Positions 1 through 8,863 of a stretch of 50,098 nt of DNA are shown here, in pieces. The position numbers and the translations under genes were made by a program. The stretch's first letter is position 1; every line of letters begins with the position of its first letter. Under the pieces are notes generated by a model that saw nothing but the letters and a program-made list of their open reading frames with translations, was not told where the DNA came from and made no database searches. This stretch comes from an uncultured Oribacterium sp. (GTDB lineage Bacteria > Bacillota > Clostridia > Lachnospirales > Lachnospiraceae): the NCBI GenBank assembly GCA_946413525.1, contig CAMKKZ010000029.1, positions 1-50,098 of the forward strand. Direction: 5' to 3'.

Positions 1-1402
1 CATCCAGGATGGTCTTTTCAAGAGCTTCCCGGCCATAGCTGTCCACGGCGGCCTTATTCTTTTCGCCGTGGGTCAGATTGCCTGCGCCGCCGATGCAGCC
101 GTTCACACAGGCCATGCCCTCGATGAAATTGGCGTCCAGCACATTCCTGCTCTTTTTGAGCAGCGCTATGCGGCATTCCTCAATGCCGTCGCAGGCGCAG
201 GCCTTCAGCTGGAAATCGTCCAGATGCTGTTCCTTCAGGCCCTCGGCCACGGCGTCGGACAAACCACCGCTGCGGGCGAAGATGCGGCCAAAGTAGCTGG
301 CGTTGTCCAGCACATCCTCGGGCAGGGTGGTAATGTCGATGTTCCGGCTGTCCAGCAGCGCCTGCAATTCCTCAAAGGTTATGGCGGCGTCCACCCAGGG
401 CTTCACATCGTCCAGCTGCACCTCCGCCTTTTTCGCGGTGCAAGGGCCGATGAACACGATTTTCGCATTGGTTTCGTGTTCCTTGATATATTTGGCGATG
501 GTTCCCATGGGCGACAGATTGTGGGATATATAGGGTACAAGCGCCGGAAAAGCGGTTTTAACGTAGCGCACGAACGCCGGGCAGCAGGAGGAGGTCAAGA
601 AGCCTTTTTCGGTCAGTTCCTTGGACTCCGCCTGGGCCACCATATCCGCCCCCAGGGCGACTTCCACCACGGTGTAGAAGCCCAGCTCCTTGATGCCGGT
701 GATCACCTGGCCCAGCTTGGCGTAATTCATCTGGCTGCCGATGGCGGGCGCCACCAGGGCGTACACCTTGTATTTGGTGTTGCCCTGGCTCTTTTTCAGC
801 ATGTCAATCACGTTGATGATGAAGGACCGATCCGAGATCGCGCCAAAGGGACACTGATACACGCACGCACCGCACTGGATGCACTTTTCATCGTCAATCT
901 TGGCGGCATTGTCCTCGTTGATGGAGATGGCCTTGATCTTGCAGGCGTTCTGGCAGGGGCGCTTGCGGTTGACGATGGCGCTGTAGGGGCACACCTTGGC
1001 GCACTGGCCGCACTCCACGCACTTGGTTTTGTCGATGTGCGCCTCGTGGTTGTGGTCAAAGGAGATCGCGCCGCGGCGGCAGGCATCCTCGCACCGGTGG
1101 GCCAGGCAGCCCCGGCAGGAATCGGTGACCTGATAGCCCACGGCGGGGCAGTCGTCACAGGCGATGTCGATCACGTTGATGACGTTGCCGGTGTTGCCGC
1201 CGCCCATGGCCAATTTTACGCGCTCGGCCAGGATGGCCCTTTCCTTGTACACGCAGCAGCGCATGGTGGGCACCTTGCCGGGCACGATCATTTTGGGAAT
1301 ATCCAACACGTTGTCCAGCAGCGTGTCGCTCCAGGCCTGCCGTGCCACTTCCCGCAGTACCTTGTATTTCAGGTATTGCACCTTGGTATCGAATTTACGC
1401 AT
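1..1402 (-). CDS. [FeFe] hydrogenase with N-terminal ferredoxin domains (3' end outside window)
   Basis: Probable monomeric cytoplasmic [FeFe] hydrogenase or related H-cluster protein, interconverting protons and H2 with ferredoxin. About 467 codons are present; the C-terminus runs off the left edge. Visible features: a Cys-rich segment at residues 82-108 (CDDCP, then [13 protein letters not shown]), a dicluster ferredoxin region at 128-186 ([12 protein letters not shown] and [12 protein letters not shown]), and the three H-cluster motifs: TSSCCP near 270, FIGPCTAKK near 316 and [12 protein letters not shown] near 433. The [13 protein letters not shown] signature is typical of the group B type. 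The start ATG follows GGAGAAACC and lies 9 nt after the stop of the phosphatase gene, so it is the last visible gene of the operon. The group B assignment is from memory of the family; the hydrogenase call itself is firm. Confidence 0.9.
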   Translation of the reverse strand, partial: MRKFDTKVQYLKYKVLREVARQAWSDTLLDNVLDIPKMIVPGKVPTMRCCVYKERAILAERVKLAMGGGNTGNVINVIDIACDDCPAVGYQVTDSCRGCLAHRCEDACRRGAISFDHNHEAHIDKTKCVECGQCAKVCPYSAIVNRKRPCQNACKIKAISINEDNAAKIDDEKCIQCGACVYQCPFGAISDRSFIINVIDMLKKSQGNTKYKVYALVAPAIGSQMNYAKLGQVITGIKELGFYTVVEVALGADMVAQAESKELTEKGFLTSSCCPAFVRYVKTAFPALVPYISHNLSPMGTIAKYIKEHETNAKIVFIGPCTAKKAEVQLDDVKPWVDAAITFEELQALLDSRNIDITTLPEDVLDNASYFGRIFARSGGLSDAVAEGLKEQHLDDFQLKACACDGIEECRIALLKKSRNVLDANFIEGMACVNGCIGGAGNLTHGEKNKAAVDSYGREALEKTILD

Positions 1403-1411
1403 GGTTTCTCC

Positions 1412-2581
1412 TTAGAAGTAGCTGACTTTGATGCGCTTGCCCATCTTTTTGAGCACTTCCGACAGTTCCTTCACCAAATTCATTTTGATGTTGAAATTGA
1501 TGGGCAGATCGGGGTTCTGATGGGCGGGGTTCACGGCCTTGCCTACGTAGAAGTTGATGTCCGTGGCTTCCTCAAACAGCAGCCGGCTGATCATGGACGC
1601 GCCGTCCTTGCCGCTGCTCCAGGCCTCGTAGTGCTGGTTTTCACCGATGTAATCCTTGGCGTATTCCACCACGCGGTTCACGGTGATCACGCCCTCGGTG
1701 ACCAGGTCGACGCCCTCCAGATAGGCGATGGGTGGGATATCGCCGGTAAAATCCAGGGATGCGCGCAGGGGCTTGTTCAGCCATTTGGCAGCGATAGAGG
1801 AGGTGGTGCCGCCGCAGATGATATGCTTGCCTTCCTTGGCAAAAAACAAATTCATCATCCGGTCACTGTCATCCCGATTGCTGGGCGGGCCGAAGAGCAT
1901 GTTCATAGGCACGCGCTTGCGGACGCGTACCACGCAGGAGGTAGCATCATCCCCGGGCTTACCACCATAGAGCTTATTGCACTCGTCTACCAGCATGGTG
2001 GACAGGTTTTTTGCGGTATAGCCGCATAGATTCATGGCTTCCATGAAGGTGATGATATCTTCCCGCTTCCAGCCGAGGTTGTAGGCGATGCCGATGCCGG
2101 CATGTGGACATCCATCGCTCATAGCGATGAAGACGTCATCCTCCTGCAGGCGAATCAGCGAACGAAAAATCAGTTTGCCACCAATGGTGGTTTCTGTGCG
2201 GGGATATTCCCAGTTTTCACCATTTCGCAGAACGATCACCTGTGGATTATCGTATTGGATTAACTCCGCAGTCTGGTTTCGAATCAGATGGATAATCGTG
2301 AAAGTGGAATAAGCTACGCCCCGCACCGAGCACACCGGCAAGGTGGCAGCAATGGTTTCTACGCACTCCTCAACGGATAGTCCTGCGGCCAACATAGTGG
2401 AAATGATCTTACTGGTGAGAGTTGAGAGGATGCTGGCTTTCACGCCGCTGCCAAGCCCGTCCGCCAGCACGATTACCGTGGAACCATCCTCCTGCTCTAC
2501 CACCTCCACATGGTCACCGCAAAGTTGTTCCCCTACATGGTTGATGCTTTTATAGCCGATATCACAGGTCAGATCATTCAT
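1412..2581 (-). CDS. SpoIIE/PP2C-type serine phosphatase of hydrogenase cluster
   Basis: A 389-residue protein with a PP2C (SpoIIE-type) phosphatase domain in the first 230 residues. Metal-binding motifs are visible: ADGLGSG near residue 40, MSDG near 154 and GDDATS near 210. The C-terminal 160 residues form a second domain found with these phosphatases. No membrane segment is seen. The ATG overlaps the stop of the upstream sensory hydrogenase gene (ATGAATGA arrangement), implying translational coupling. Phosphatases of this kind commonly sit between a sensory hydrogenase and a catalytic one in Clostridia. Inference: it relays the sensor state by dephosphorylating an unidentified Ser/Thr phosphoprotein. 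It is not a sporulation SpoIIE, because the ten membrane segments of that protein are absent. Confidence 0.85.
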   Translation of the reverse strand: MNDLTCDIGYKSINHVGEQLCGDHVEVVEQEDGSTVIVLADGLGSGVKASILSTLTSKIISTMLAAGLSVEECVETIAATLPVCSVRGVAYSTFTIIHLIRNQTAELIQYDNPQVIVLRNGENWEYPRTETTIGGKLIFRSLIRLQEDDVFIAMSDGCPHAGIGIAYNLGWKREDIITFMEAMNLCGYTAKNLSTMLVDECNKLYGGKPGDDATSCVVRVRKRVPMNMLFGPPSNRDDSDRMMNLFFAKEGKHIICGGTTSSIAAKWLNKPLRASLDFTGDIPPIAYLEGVDLVTEGVITVNRVVEYAKDYIGENQHYEAWSSGKDGASMISRLLFEEATDINFYVGKAVNPAHQNPDLPINFNIKMNLVKELSEVLKKMGKRIKVSYF

Positions 2582-4250
2582 TGGTAATGGACTCCTTCAG
2601 CTTGGACAAGGCGATCTTGGTTTCCGCGGCGGTTTCGCCAAGCAGGCTGGCGATCTCCTGCACAATGCGCATTTGCTTATCCACCACCTTGTCTGCCACT
2701 TCCACGGTCTGGCGGCTGATCTCCTCCCGCTGGCGGCGGGCTTCCTCCTCGTCGCTCACGTCGCGCATGATGCACAGCAGCATGCGGCCGTTCTCGGCGG
2801 GCACGATGGTCTGCTGGATGGTGCAGCCGTATTCGGCCAAGTAGGAACGCTGATGGAAAATGCCGCGGCCCGTGTCTTTCACCTTCAGGAAAGGCACGGG
2901 GTCCAGGATGCGGATCACCTGGTCGCCCAGCACGGCGTTTTCAGACCGCAGGTTGAGGATCTTGAGGGCGGCGGGGTTGATCTGCTGTACCTCCAATTGG
3001 TCGTTCAGCATGATGATGCCGTTGGGGCTGTTGCGGGCGATGGTGTCGTTGACGTTTTCGGCCTTTTCCATCAGGTACGGCAGGCACATGGATATTTCGG
3101 CCTTGCCCTGGTAAATGGCGATGGCCTTTTCCCGGCAGGTGTCATAGCCGCAGGAGCCGCAGTTCAGCTCCTGGCTGGGCTTGAACTTGCCCATCTCCCG
3201 GAGGATGTCCCGGATCTCGGTTTCGCTGGGCATCATGGCCCGCTGGTCGATGGGCTCAAAGCGCTTGCGCAGCTGCCGGATTTCCGGCTGCTCGATCTCA
3301 AAATCCTTGTCGCCGGCATATTGGGCCACGGCCAGATAGTCCTTGAGCGGGCTGTGGCCGTATTTTTCCATCACCGGGCCGCCCGCGCAGCTGCCCACGC
3401 AGGCGCTCATTTCGATGAAGCAATGGTGAATTTTGCCCTGATCGATTTCTTTTAGGGCCGCAATACAGTTTTCAACCCCGTCCAAAGCCATGTAGCTGAA
3501 ATTCGGCGCGTCCAGGGCCATGGTTTTCAAAATGCCTCCGGTGGTGGGGAAGAAACGGGCCAAGCTGTGGGCGTCGGGCTGCTGTTCGCGCTTGATCTCA
3601 ACGCCCTCTTTTTTCAGCCAGTTAGTCAGTTCCTCGTAGGTCAGCACCGCGTCCACAATGCCCTCGTAGTACTCGGCCTCGTCCTTCTTGGCCACGCAGG
3701 GACCGATGAACACCGTCTTGGCATTGGGGATGCGCCGCTTGATGTCCTCGCAGTGGGCCTGCATGGGCGACAGCACATCCGCAAGGTACGGCAGCACCCG
3801 GGGAAAATACTTCTGGATCAGCAGGTTGATGGAATGGCAGCAGGAGGAGATGACCACGTCGCGGTCCTCTTCCTTCAGGATGCGGTCGTATTCCCGCTTG
3901 ACCAGGGTGGCCCCCAAGGCGGTTTCCTCCACATCGTAAAAGCCCAGCTTTTTCAGCGCTTCCCGCATAGCCTCGATGCCCACGCCCTCATAATTGGCTA
4001 CGAAGGACGGGGCCAGGGACACCACCACCGGATCGCCGCTCTGGATGAGCACCTTGGCCTTTTCGGTTTCGTCCACGATCTCCTTGGCGTTTTGCGGGCA
4101 GACCACGAAGCAATGGCCGCACAGGATGCATTCGTTGCCGATGATGTGGGCCTGGTTGCCGGAAAAGCGGATGGATTTTACCGGGCAATGGCGAATGCAC
4201 TTGTAGCAGTTTTTGCAGTTGGATTTTTTCAGCGTCAAACAGTTCGGCAT
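2574..4250 (-). CDS. sensory [FeFe] hydrogenase (HydS-like) with Fe-S and PAS domains
   Basis: A 558-residue protein. N-terminal dicluster ferredoxin (CKNCYKCIRHCP at 12-23, CILCGHCFVVCP at 41-52). H-cluster domain with ISSCCHSI near 134-141, FIGPCVAKKDE near 180 and MSACVGSCAGGP near 285. Then a 4Fe-4S segment CGSCGYDTC near 362, a PAS domain around 395-500 (NGIIMLNDQLEVQQINPAA) and a C-terminal helical region. The first H-cluster motif has His where catalytic enzymes have Pro, and the third is shortened, as expected for group C sensory forms. The PAS domain in place of a kinase plus the neighbouring phosphatase support an H2 or redox sensor role. It starts 3 nt after the ferredoxin gene stop. 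Confidence 0.88.
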   Translation of the reverse strand: MPNCLTLKKSNCKNCYKCIRHCPVKSIRFSGNQAHIIGNECILCGHCFVVCPQNAKEIVDETEKAKVLIQSGDPVVVSLAPSFVANYEGVGIEAMREALKKLGFYDVEETALGATLVKREYDRILKEEDRDVVISSCCHSINLLIQKYFPRVLPYLADVLSPMQAHCEDIKRRIPNAKTVFIGPCVAKKDEAEYYEGIVDAVLTYEELTNWLKKEGVEIKREQQPDAHSLARFFPTTGGILKTMALDAPNFSYMALDGVENCIAALKEIDQGKIHHCFIEMSACVGSCAGGPVMEKYGHSPLKDYLAVAQYAGDKDFEIEQPEIRQLRKRFEPIDQRAMMPSETEIRDILREMGKFKPSQELNCGSCGYDTCREKAIAIYQGKAEISMCLPYLMEKAENVNDTIARNSPNGIIMLNDQLEVQQINPAALKILNLRSENAVLGDQVIRILDPVPFLKVKDTGRGIFHQRSYLAEYGCTIQQTIVPAENGRMLLCIMRDVSDEEEARRQREEISRQTVEVADKVVDKQMRIVQEIASLLGETAAETKIALSKLKESITNE

Positions 4251-4253
4251 GGC

Positions 4254-4493
4254 TTACACCTTTGCTTTTATTTCTTTTTCAAAGAAGGAAGGAACGGTTT
4301 CCGGAGATACGGAGAAGAATTCCCCGTCCAACGTGACGCACACGCCCTGCTGGCATTTGCCCATGCAGAAGGTGCCGCCCAGTTCGATCTTGTCGCTCAG
4401 GTTTTCTTTGGCGATCAGGTCCTGCAATTGCTCCACCACTGGCCGGGAACCCTTGATATGGCAGGAAGAACCGATACAAACTGTAACTTTCAT
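4254..4493 (-). CDS. thioredoxin-like [2Fe-2S] ferredoxin (NuoE/HydC-like)
   Basis: A 79-residue protein with the C-x4-C ... C-x3-C pattern of thioredoxin-fold 2Fe-2S ferredoxins (Cys 6 and 11; Cys 43 and 47). This is the NuoE C-terminal type, found free-standing next to [FeFe] hydrogenases. It probably transfers electrons to or from the adjacent sensory hydrogenase. The ATG was chosen because AAGGAG precedes it by 8 nt; an in-frame TTG two codons earlier has no separate RBS. It is followed after 3 nt by the sensory hydrogenase gene, so the two are co-transcribed. Confidence 0.85.
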   Translation of the reverse strand: MKVTVCIGSSCHIKGSRPVVEQLQDLIAKENLSDKIELGGTFCMGKCQQGVCVTLDGEFFSVSPETVPSFFEKEIKAKV

Positions 4494-4525
4494 TGTCAAA
4501 TCTCCTTTTTATTGATTTTCAAAGA

Positions 4526-4557
4526 GAAGGGGAGCCGCTTCTCTCTTGCTCCCCTTC
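4526..4557 (-). terminator. intercistronic hairpin between phosphotransferase and hydrogenase genes
   Basis: Perfect 10-bp inverted repeat (GAAGGGGAGC / GCTCCCCTTC) with a 12-nt loop in the 98-bp gap. On the minus strand it is followed by TCTCTTTG, a poor U-tract, so it may be a weak terminator or an mRNA-processing/stability element that separates expression of rex-adhE from the hydrogenase genes. Confidence 0.5.
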
Positions 4558-4591
4558 CCATTCAAAGCCAAGCATGCGGAAGAAAACAGAC

Positions 4592-5341
4592 TTAATGATA
4601 TTCCACCACGCTGGCCCAGGAGAGCAGGAATTCCCGTTCCTTTTCATTGCCCTTCACCGATTGGCTGGCTGCCACGATGGGCATCCATTTCTGCACATAC
4701 TGCATGTCTGTGCCGCTCTTTTCGCAGAACAGGTTCAGGTATTCCTTGGCCCCTTCGATATCGCCGTTCAGCCAGAACAAAAGATAGGTACGCGCCGCGT
4801 CGGCGGAAGCGTTGCCCTGGGTCACATGGCTCCAGTCGATCACGTAGGGCGTGCCGTCCTGGCTGATAATCACGTTGGAGGGCCAGAAATCGCCGTGGCA
4901 CACCTTGTTGTGGGTGGGCATGCCCTCCAGCCGAGCATGCAGGTCATAGCGGGTGGTTGCGTCCAGATCGGCCTGGCTGATCTTGCGGCTCATCTTTTCC
5001 TTAAGCCGATTCAGCATGGGGCAGGTTTTGCTCTGCACTTCCAGTTGGATGTCCACGAAATGTTTTAAGTATTTCGACTTGTTATCCGGGTCCTCTTTCA
5101 TCAGCTGGGACAGGGTTTTCCCCTGGATGAATTCGGAGAGGATGGCCCATTTGCCGTTGAGCATGGTCACGCCCAGGATCTTAGGAATATGCAGCCCGGT
5201 TTCCTCGATGCGGGCCTGGTTCAGCGCTTCATTGAGGATATCGGCCTTGGAATAGTTCTCGTTGAACACTTTGACGCACTGGTCGCCATCCCGGTAAATG
5301 GTTTTGGCGTTGCGCACGGCAATCACACGGTCCAGATTCAT
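4592..5341 (-). CDS. aminoglycoside phosphotransferase/choline kinase-like protein
   Basis: A 249-residue small-molecule kinase of the APH fold. The catalytic loop HGDFWPSNVII (near 160-170) and the metal-binding segment VIDWSH (near 180) are both present, so it is probably active. An N-terminal lobe with FIQGKTL hinge-like sequence precedes them. The start was set at the ATG with AGAAGGAGG 8 nt upstream; a longer frame reaching to 5401 overlaps adhE and lacks an RBS. It begins 17 nt after adhE, so it probably shares the rex-adhE transcript. The substrate is unknown, and nothing indicates an antibiotic-resistance role. Homologues in Clostridia are usually annotated only as phosphotransferase. 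Confidence 0.8.
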   Translation of the reverse strand: MNLDRVIAVRNAKTIYRDGDQCVKVFNENYSKADILNEALNQARIEETGLHIPKILGVTMLNGKWAILSEFIQGKTLSQLMKEDPDNKSKYLKHFVDIQLEVQSKTCPMLNRLKEKMSRKISQADLDATTRYDLHARLEGMPTHNKVCHGDFWPSNVIISQDGTPYVIDWSHVTQGNASADAARTYLLFWLNGDIEGAKEYLNLFCEKSGTDMQYVQKWMPIVAASQSVKGNEKEREFLLSWASVVEYH

Positions 5342-5357
5342 CTTCTTTTCCTCCTTC

Positions 5358-8060
5358 TCACTGCTTCCGGCCGGGACGGTAGGCCTTCTTTGCAGCGTCA
5401 TCCTGCATTTCTCCCAGGTCGTCCGCCGTGGGCTTGAGCGTTTCGGTAAAGTGCTTTTCGCCGTAATAGGCGTTCAGGTACATTTGCTTGATTTCGCTCA
5501 TCAGCGGATAACGCGGGTTGGCGCCGGTGCACTGGTCGTCAAAGGCCTGCTCCACCATATCGTCCAGCCGGTTCAGGAAGTCCTGCTCATCGGGCACGTA
5601 ATCCCGGATGGTGGGCTTGATGCCCACATAGGTTTTCAAATCATTGATCAGCTTGATCAGCCCTTCCAGCTTGTCCCGGTCAGTATCGCCTTGGACGCCC
5701 AGCGCTTCGGCTACTTCGGCATAGCGGCGCAGGGTGTGGGGATGGTCGTACTGGGGGAAGGTGCCCATCTTGGCGGGCGCCTCGGCGGCGTTGAAGCGCA
5801 GCACCTCTTCGATCATCAGCGCGTTGGCCACGCCGTGAGCGATGTGATGGAACGCGCCTAGCTTGTGGGCCATGGAGTGGCACACGCCCAGGAATGCGTT
5901 GGCGAAGGCCATGCCGGCCATGGTGGCGGCGTTGGCCATCTTTTCACGGGCCTCGATGTCGGTCAGGCCGTTGTCATAGGCCCGGGGCAAGTATTCAAAG
6001 ATGGTTTGCAGCGCCTTGATGGCCAGGCCGTCGGTGTAATCCGTCGCCATCATGGAGGCGTAGGCTTCCAGGGCGTGAGTCACAGCGTCGATGCCGCTGG
6101 CGGCGGTGAGGCCCTTGGGGGCGGTCATGTGGAAATCGGTATCGATGATCGCCATGTTGGGCAGCAGCGCGTAATCGGCCAGCGGGTATTTGACGCCGCT
6201 CTGTTCATCGGTGATCACGGCGAAGGGCGTCACCTCGCTGCCGGTGCCGGCAGAGGTGGGGATGGCGATGAAGTAAGCCTTTTCGCCCATCTTGGGGAAG
6301 GTGTAAACGCGTTTGCGGATGTCCATGAACCGCATGGCCATATCCTGGAAATCCACCTCGGGATGCTCGTAGAGCACCCACATGATCTTGCCGGCGTCCA
6401 TGGCGCTGCCGCCGCCCAGGGCGATGATCACGTCGGGCTGGAACAGGCGCATCTGCTCCGCGCCGGCCTTGGCGCAAGCCAGGGTGGGATCGGGGGCCAC
6501 GTCAAAGAAGGTGGCGTGCTGGATGCCCAGCGCGTCCAGTTTTTCAGTGATGGGCTTGGTGTTGCCGTTGTGATAGAGGAAATTGTCGGTCACGATGAAG
6601 GCTTTCTTCTTGCCCATCACGTGCTTCAGCTCATCCAGCGCCACCGGCAGGCAGCCCTTCTTGATATACACCTTTTCCGGCGCACGGAACCACAGCATGT
6701 TCTCTCTCCTTTCGGCCACGGTTTTGATGTTCAGCAGGTGCTTGACGCCCACATTTTCGGATACGGAGTTGCCGCCCCAGCTGCCGCAGCCCAGGGTGAG
6801 GGAGGGGGCCATTTTGAAATTGTACAGATCGCCGATGCCGCCCTGGGAGGAGGGGGTGTTCACCACGATACGGCAGGTCTTCATCCGGGCCGCGAAGGCA
6901 TCCAGCACCTCGGGCTTTTTCTGGGTATCGGCATACAGGGACGCAGTGTGGCCGTAGCCGCCGTCGGCGATCAGCCGGTCGGCCTTATTGAAGGCGTCCT
7001 CCAGATCTTTGGCGCGGTACATGGCCAGCACGGGGCTCAGCTTTTCATGAGCGAATTCTTCGGAGAGCGCCACGGATTCCACTTCGCCGATCAGCACCTT
7101 GGTGCCCTCCGGCACGGTAACGCCGGCCAGCGCCGCGATTTTGCAGGCGCTCTGACCCACGATTTTGGCGTTCAGCGCGCCGTTGATCAGGATGGTGTGG
7201 CGCACCTTGTCCAGCTCTGCGCCTTTCAGGAACCAGCAGCCGCGGTCCGCGAACTCGGCCTTGACTTCATCATAGATGCTGTCCAGCACGATCACGCTCT
7301 GCTCGGAGGCGCAGATCATGCCGTTGTCAAAGGTTTTGGAATGGATGATGGAATTGACCGCCAGCACCAGGTTGGCGCTGTCGTCGATGACGGCGGGCAC
7401 GTTGCCCGCGCCCACGCCCAGGGCTGGCTTGCCGCTGGAATAGGCAGCCTTCACCATGCCGGGGCCGCCGGTGGCCAGGATAATATCCGCTTCCCGCATC
7501 AGGGTGTTAGTCATGTCCAGGGAAGGCACGTCGATCCAGCTGATGATGCCCTCCGGCGCGCCGGCCTTCACCGCCGCGTCCAGCACCACCTTCGCCGCGG
7601 CAATAGTGGCTTTCTTGGCCCGGGGATGGGGGCTGAAAATGATGCCGTTGCGGGTTTTCAGGCAGATCAGCGCCTTGAAAATGGCGGTGGAGGTGGGATT
7701 GGTGGTGGGAATAACCGCCGCTACCACGCCGATGGGCTCGGCGATCTTCTTCATGCCGTAAGCCTTGTCTTCTTCAATGACGCCGCAAGTTTTGGTATCC
7801 CGGTAGGCGTTGTAAATGTATTCGCTGGCGTAGTGGTTCTTGATCACCTTGTCTTCCACCACGCCCATGCCGGTTTCCTCCACAGCCAGCTTGGCCAGGG
7901 GAATACGGGCCTGGTTGGCCGCCGTGGCCGCCGCCAGGAAGATTTTGTCCACTTGCTCCTGGGTATAGGCAGCGAAGACCCGCTGGGCTGCGCGCACCCG
8001 CGCGATGGCAGCTTCCAGCGCTTCCACGCTGTCCACCATGTCAAATGCTTTTTGTTCCAT
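5358..8060 (-). CDS. adhE: bifunctional acetaldehyde-CoA / alcohol dehydrogenase
   Basis: 900 residues, full length for AdhE. The N-terminal aldehyde dehydrogenase domain (about 1-440) carries the catalytic Cys250 in NGMICASEQS. A linker follows, then an iron-dependent alcohol dehydrogenase domain (about 460-880) with GGGSAMDAGK near 547 and iron-ligand His residues in HSMAHKLGAFHHIAHG near 733. It reduces acetyl-CoA to ethanol, consuming two NADH, and normally forms spirosomes in the cytoplasm. Its start overlaps the 3' end of rex by 20 nt and is preceded by GAGGAGG, so Rex controls its own operon partner. This arrangement fits classical NADH/NAD-responsive control of ethanol fermentation. 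Confidence 0.98.
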   Translation of the reverse strand: MEQKAFDMVDSVEALEAAIARVRAAQRVFAAYTQEQVDKIFLAAATAANQARIPLAKLAVEETGMGVVEDKVIKNHYASEYIYNAYRDTKTCGVIEEDKAYGMKKIAEPIGVVAAVIPTTNPTSTAIFKALICLKTRNGIIFSPHPRAKKATIAAAKVVLDAAVKAGAPEGIISWIDVPSLDMTNTLMREADIILATGGPGMVKAAYSSGKPALGVGAGNVPAVIDDSANLVLAVNSIIHSKTFDNGMICASEQSVIVLDSIYDEVKAEFADRGCWFLKGAELDKVRHTILINGALNAKIVGQSACKIAALAGVTVPEGTKVLIGEVESVALSEEFAHEKLSPVLAMYRAKDLEDAFNKADRLIADGGYGHTASLYADTQKKPEVLDAFAARMKTCRIVVNTPSSQGGIGDLYNFKMAPSLTLGCGSWGGNSVSENVGVKHLLNIKTVAERRENMLWFRAPEKVYIKKGCLPVALDELKHVMGKKKAFIVTDNFLYHNGNTKPITEKLDALGIQHATFFDVAPDPTLACAKAGAEQMRLFQPDVIIALGGGSAMDAGKIMWVLYEHPEVDFQDMAMRFMDIRKRVYTFPKMGEKAYFIAIPTSAGTGSEVTPFAVITDEQSGVKYPLADYALLPNMAIIDTDFHMTAPKGLTAASGIDAVTHALEAYASMMATDYTDGLAIKALQTIFEYLPRAYDNGLTDIEAREKMANAATMAGMAFANAFLGVCHSMAHKLGAFHHIAHGVANALMIEEVLRFNAAEAPAKMGTFPQYDHPHTLRRYAEVAEALGVQGDTDRDKLEGLIKLINDLKTYVGIKPTIRDYVPDEQDFLNRLDDMVEQAFDDQCTGANPRYPLMSEIKQMYLNAYYGEKHFTETLKPTADDLGEMQDDAAKKAYRPGRKQ

Positions 8061-8694
8061 ACTGTTCCTCCTCTTCCTGTTTTCCTGTCTCGCTGGCTGC
8101 CAGATGAAGATAAGCCAGGGATAAAGCGATATTGACCGGATGCACCGTCACGCCGGACGGCACTTTGATGGGATAGGACGCAAAATTGAGGATCGCCGTC
8201 AGGCCCGCCGCCGTCATGGCGTCGGCCGCCGTCTGTGCCGCTGAAGCCGGGACCGTCAGGATACCCGTCCGTATATGATGGGAAATACAAAATGCGGCAA
8301 GCTGATCCATGGGATAAACCGGCACATGGCCATGGAGCGAAGGAGTTGACGCGCTGCGGTCAAAGGCAGCGGCAATTTCCACGCCGTAATCCGAAAACCC
8401 ATCATAGTCCATCAGGGCCGTTCCCAACTTGCCCGCGCCAACAATCACCGCAGAAACGGGCACATCAGCTCCCAGCGCCCTTTCTATATCCCTGCGCAAG
8501 GTCGACACCGGATAGCCCACCTTGGGCAGCCCCGCCGTACAGACGCTGGCCAGGTCCTTGCGCACCTGCACCTCGCCCAGCCCCAGTCCCTTGGCGATCT
8601 GCGTGGCCGAAACCTTCTCCGCGTCCATTCTGCGGATAAACTGCAAATACATGGGCAATCGGCCCAGGGTCGCCTTGGAAAGCGTACTCTGCAA
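8041..8694 (-). CDS. rex: redox-sensing transcriptional repressor Rex
   Basis: A 217-residue Rex protein: N-terminal winged helix (residues about 15-60, ATQIAKGLGLGEVQVRKDL) and a Rossmann NAD(H)-binding domain with VIVGAGKLG near 85. Rex leaves its operators when the NADH/NAD ratio rises. The start is assigned to a TTG with AAAGGAGG 8 nt upstream; a longer frame reaching back to 8754 would place the start upstream of the -10 element and is unlikely. The C-terminus ends in a charged tail (KQEEEEQYGTKSI) encoded in the overlap with adhE. A promoter and a candidate Rex site lie directly upstream. Confidence 0.93.
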   Translation of the reverse strand: MQSTLSKATLGRLPMYLQFIRRMDAEKVSATQIAKGLGLGEVQVRKDLASVCTAGLPKVGYPVSTLRRDIERALGADVPVSAVIVGAGKLGTALMDYDGFSDYGVEIAAAFDRSASTPSLHGHVPVYPMDQLAAFCISHHIRTGILTVPASAAQTAADAMTAAGLTAILNFASYPIKVPSGVTVHPVNIALSLAYLHLAASETGKQEEEEQYGTKSI

Positions 8695-8718
8695 AGGATC
8701 ATCCTCCTTTCGATACGC

Positions 8719-8790
8719 ATTATATCGAATTGTCCGGCCCTTGCGAATTACCAAAACCGTATAATCGATATATCACAATCGATAACAAGC
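8719..8790 (-). promoter_or_regulatory. rex-adhE promoter with possible Rex operator
   Basis: A consensus -10 (TATAAT on the minus strand, 8719-8724) lies 25 nt before the TTG start of rex; the -35 is weak (TTCGCA with an 18-nt spacer). About 35-60 bp upstream, 8757-8790 holds two ATCGAT cores and TTGTTATCGATTGTGA, which resembles the Rex consensus half site TTGTTA/TTGTGA but is not a clean inverted repeat. The promoter call is reasonable; the Rex-operator call is tentative. Confidence 0.45.
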
Positions 8791-8805
8791 ATTCGATTCA
8801 TGGCA

Positions 8806-8844
8806 TAAAAAGAGGCTTTGCCGCCAGATTTGACAGCAAAGCCT
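8806..8844 (-). terminator. rho-independent terminator of LysR gene
   Basis: Perfect 9-bp stem (AGGCTTTGC / GCAAAGCCT, 8813-8821 and 8836-8844). On the minus strand it is followed by CTTTTTATG. It lies 20 bp after the LysR stop codon and before the rex promoter, so it insulates the two units. Confidence 0.85.
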
Positions 8845-8863
8845 TCATGAGCATATTATTTTT

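Noticed and set aside
68..2029. 653-codon plus-strand ORF
   Set aside because: Antisense shadow of the hydrogenase and phosphatase genes; Ala/His/Gly-rich composition typical of GC-rich reverse frames, no motifs.
1412..2581. Sporulation phosphatase SpoIIE
   Set aside because: It shares only the phosphatase domain; no membrane segments, and its context is hydrogenase genes.
2673..4595. 260- and 342-codon plus-strand ORFs
   Set aside because: Antisense shadows of the sensory hydrogenase gene.
5865..8135. 756-codon plus-strand ORF
   Set aside because: Antisense to adhE; His/Gly/Val-rich low-quality composition, no RBS or family motif.
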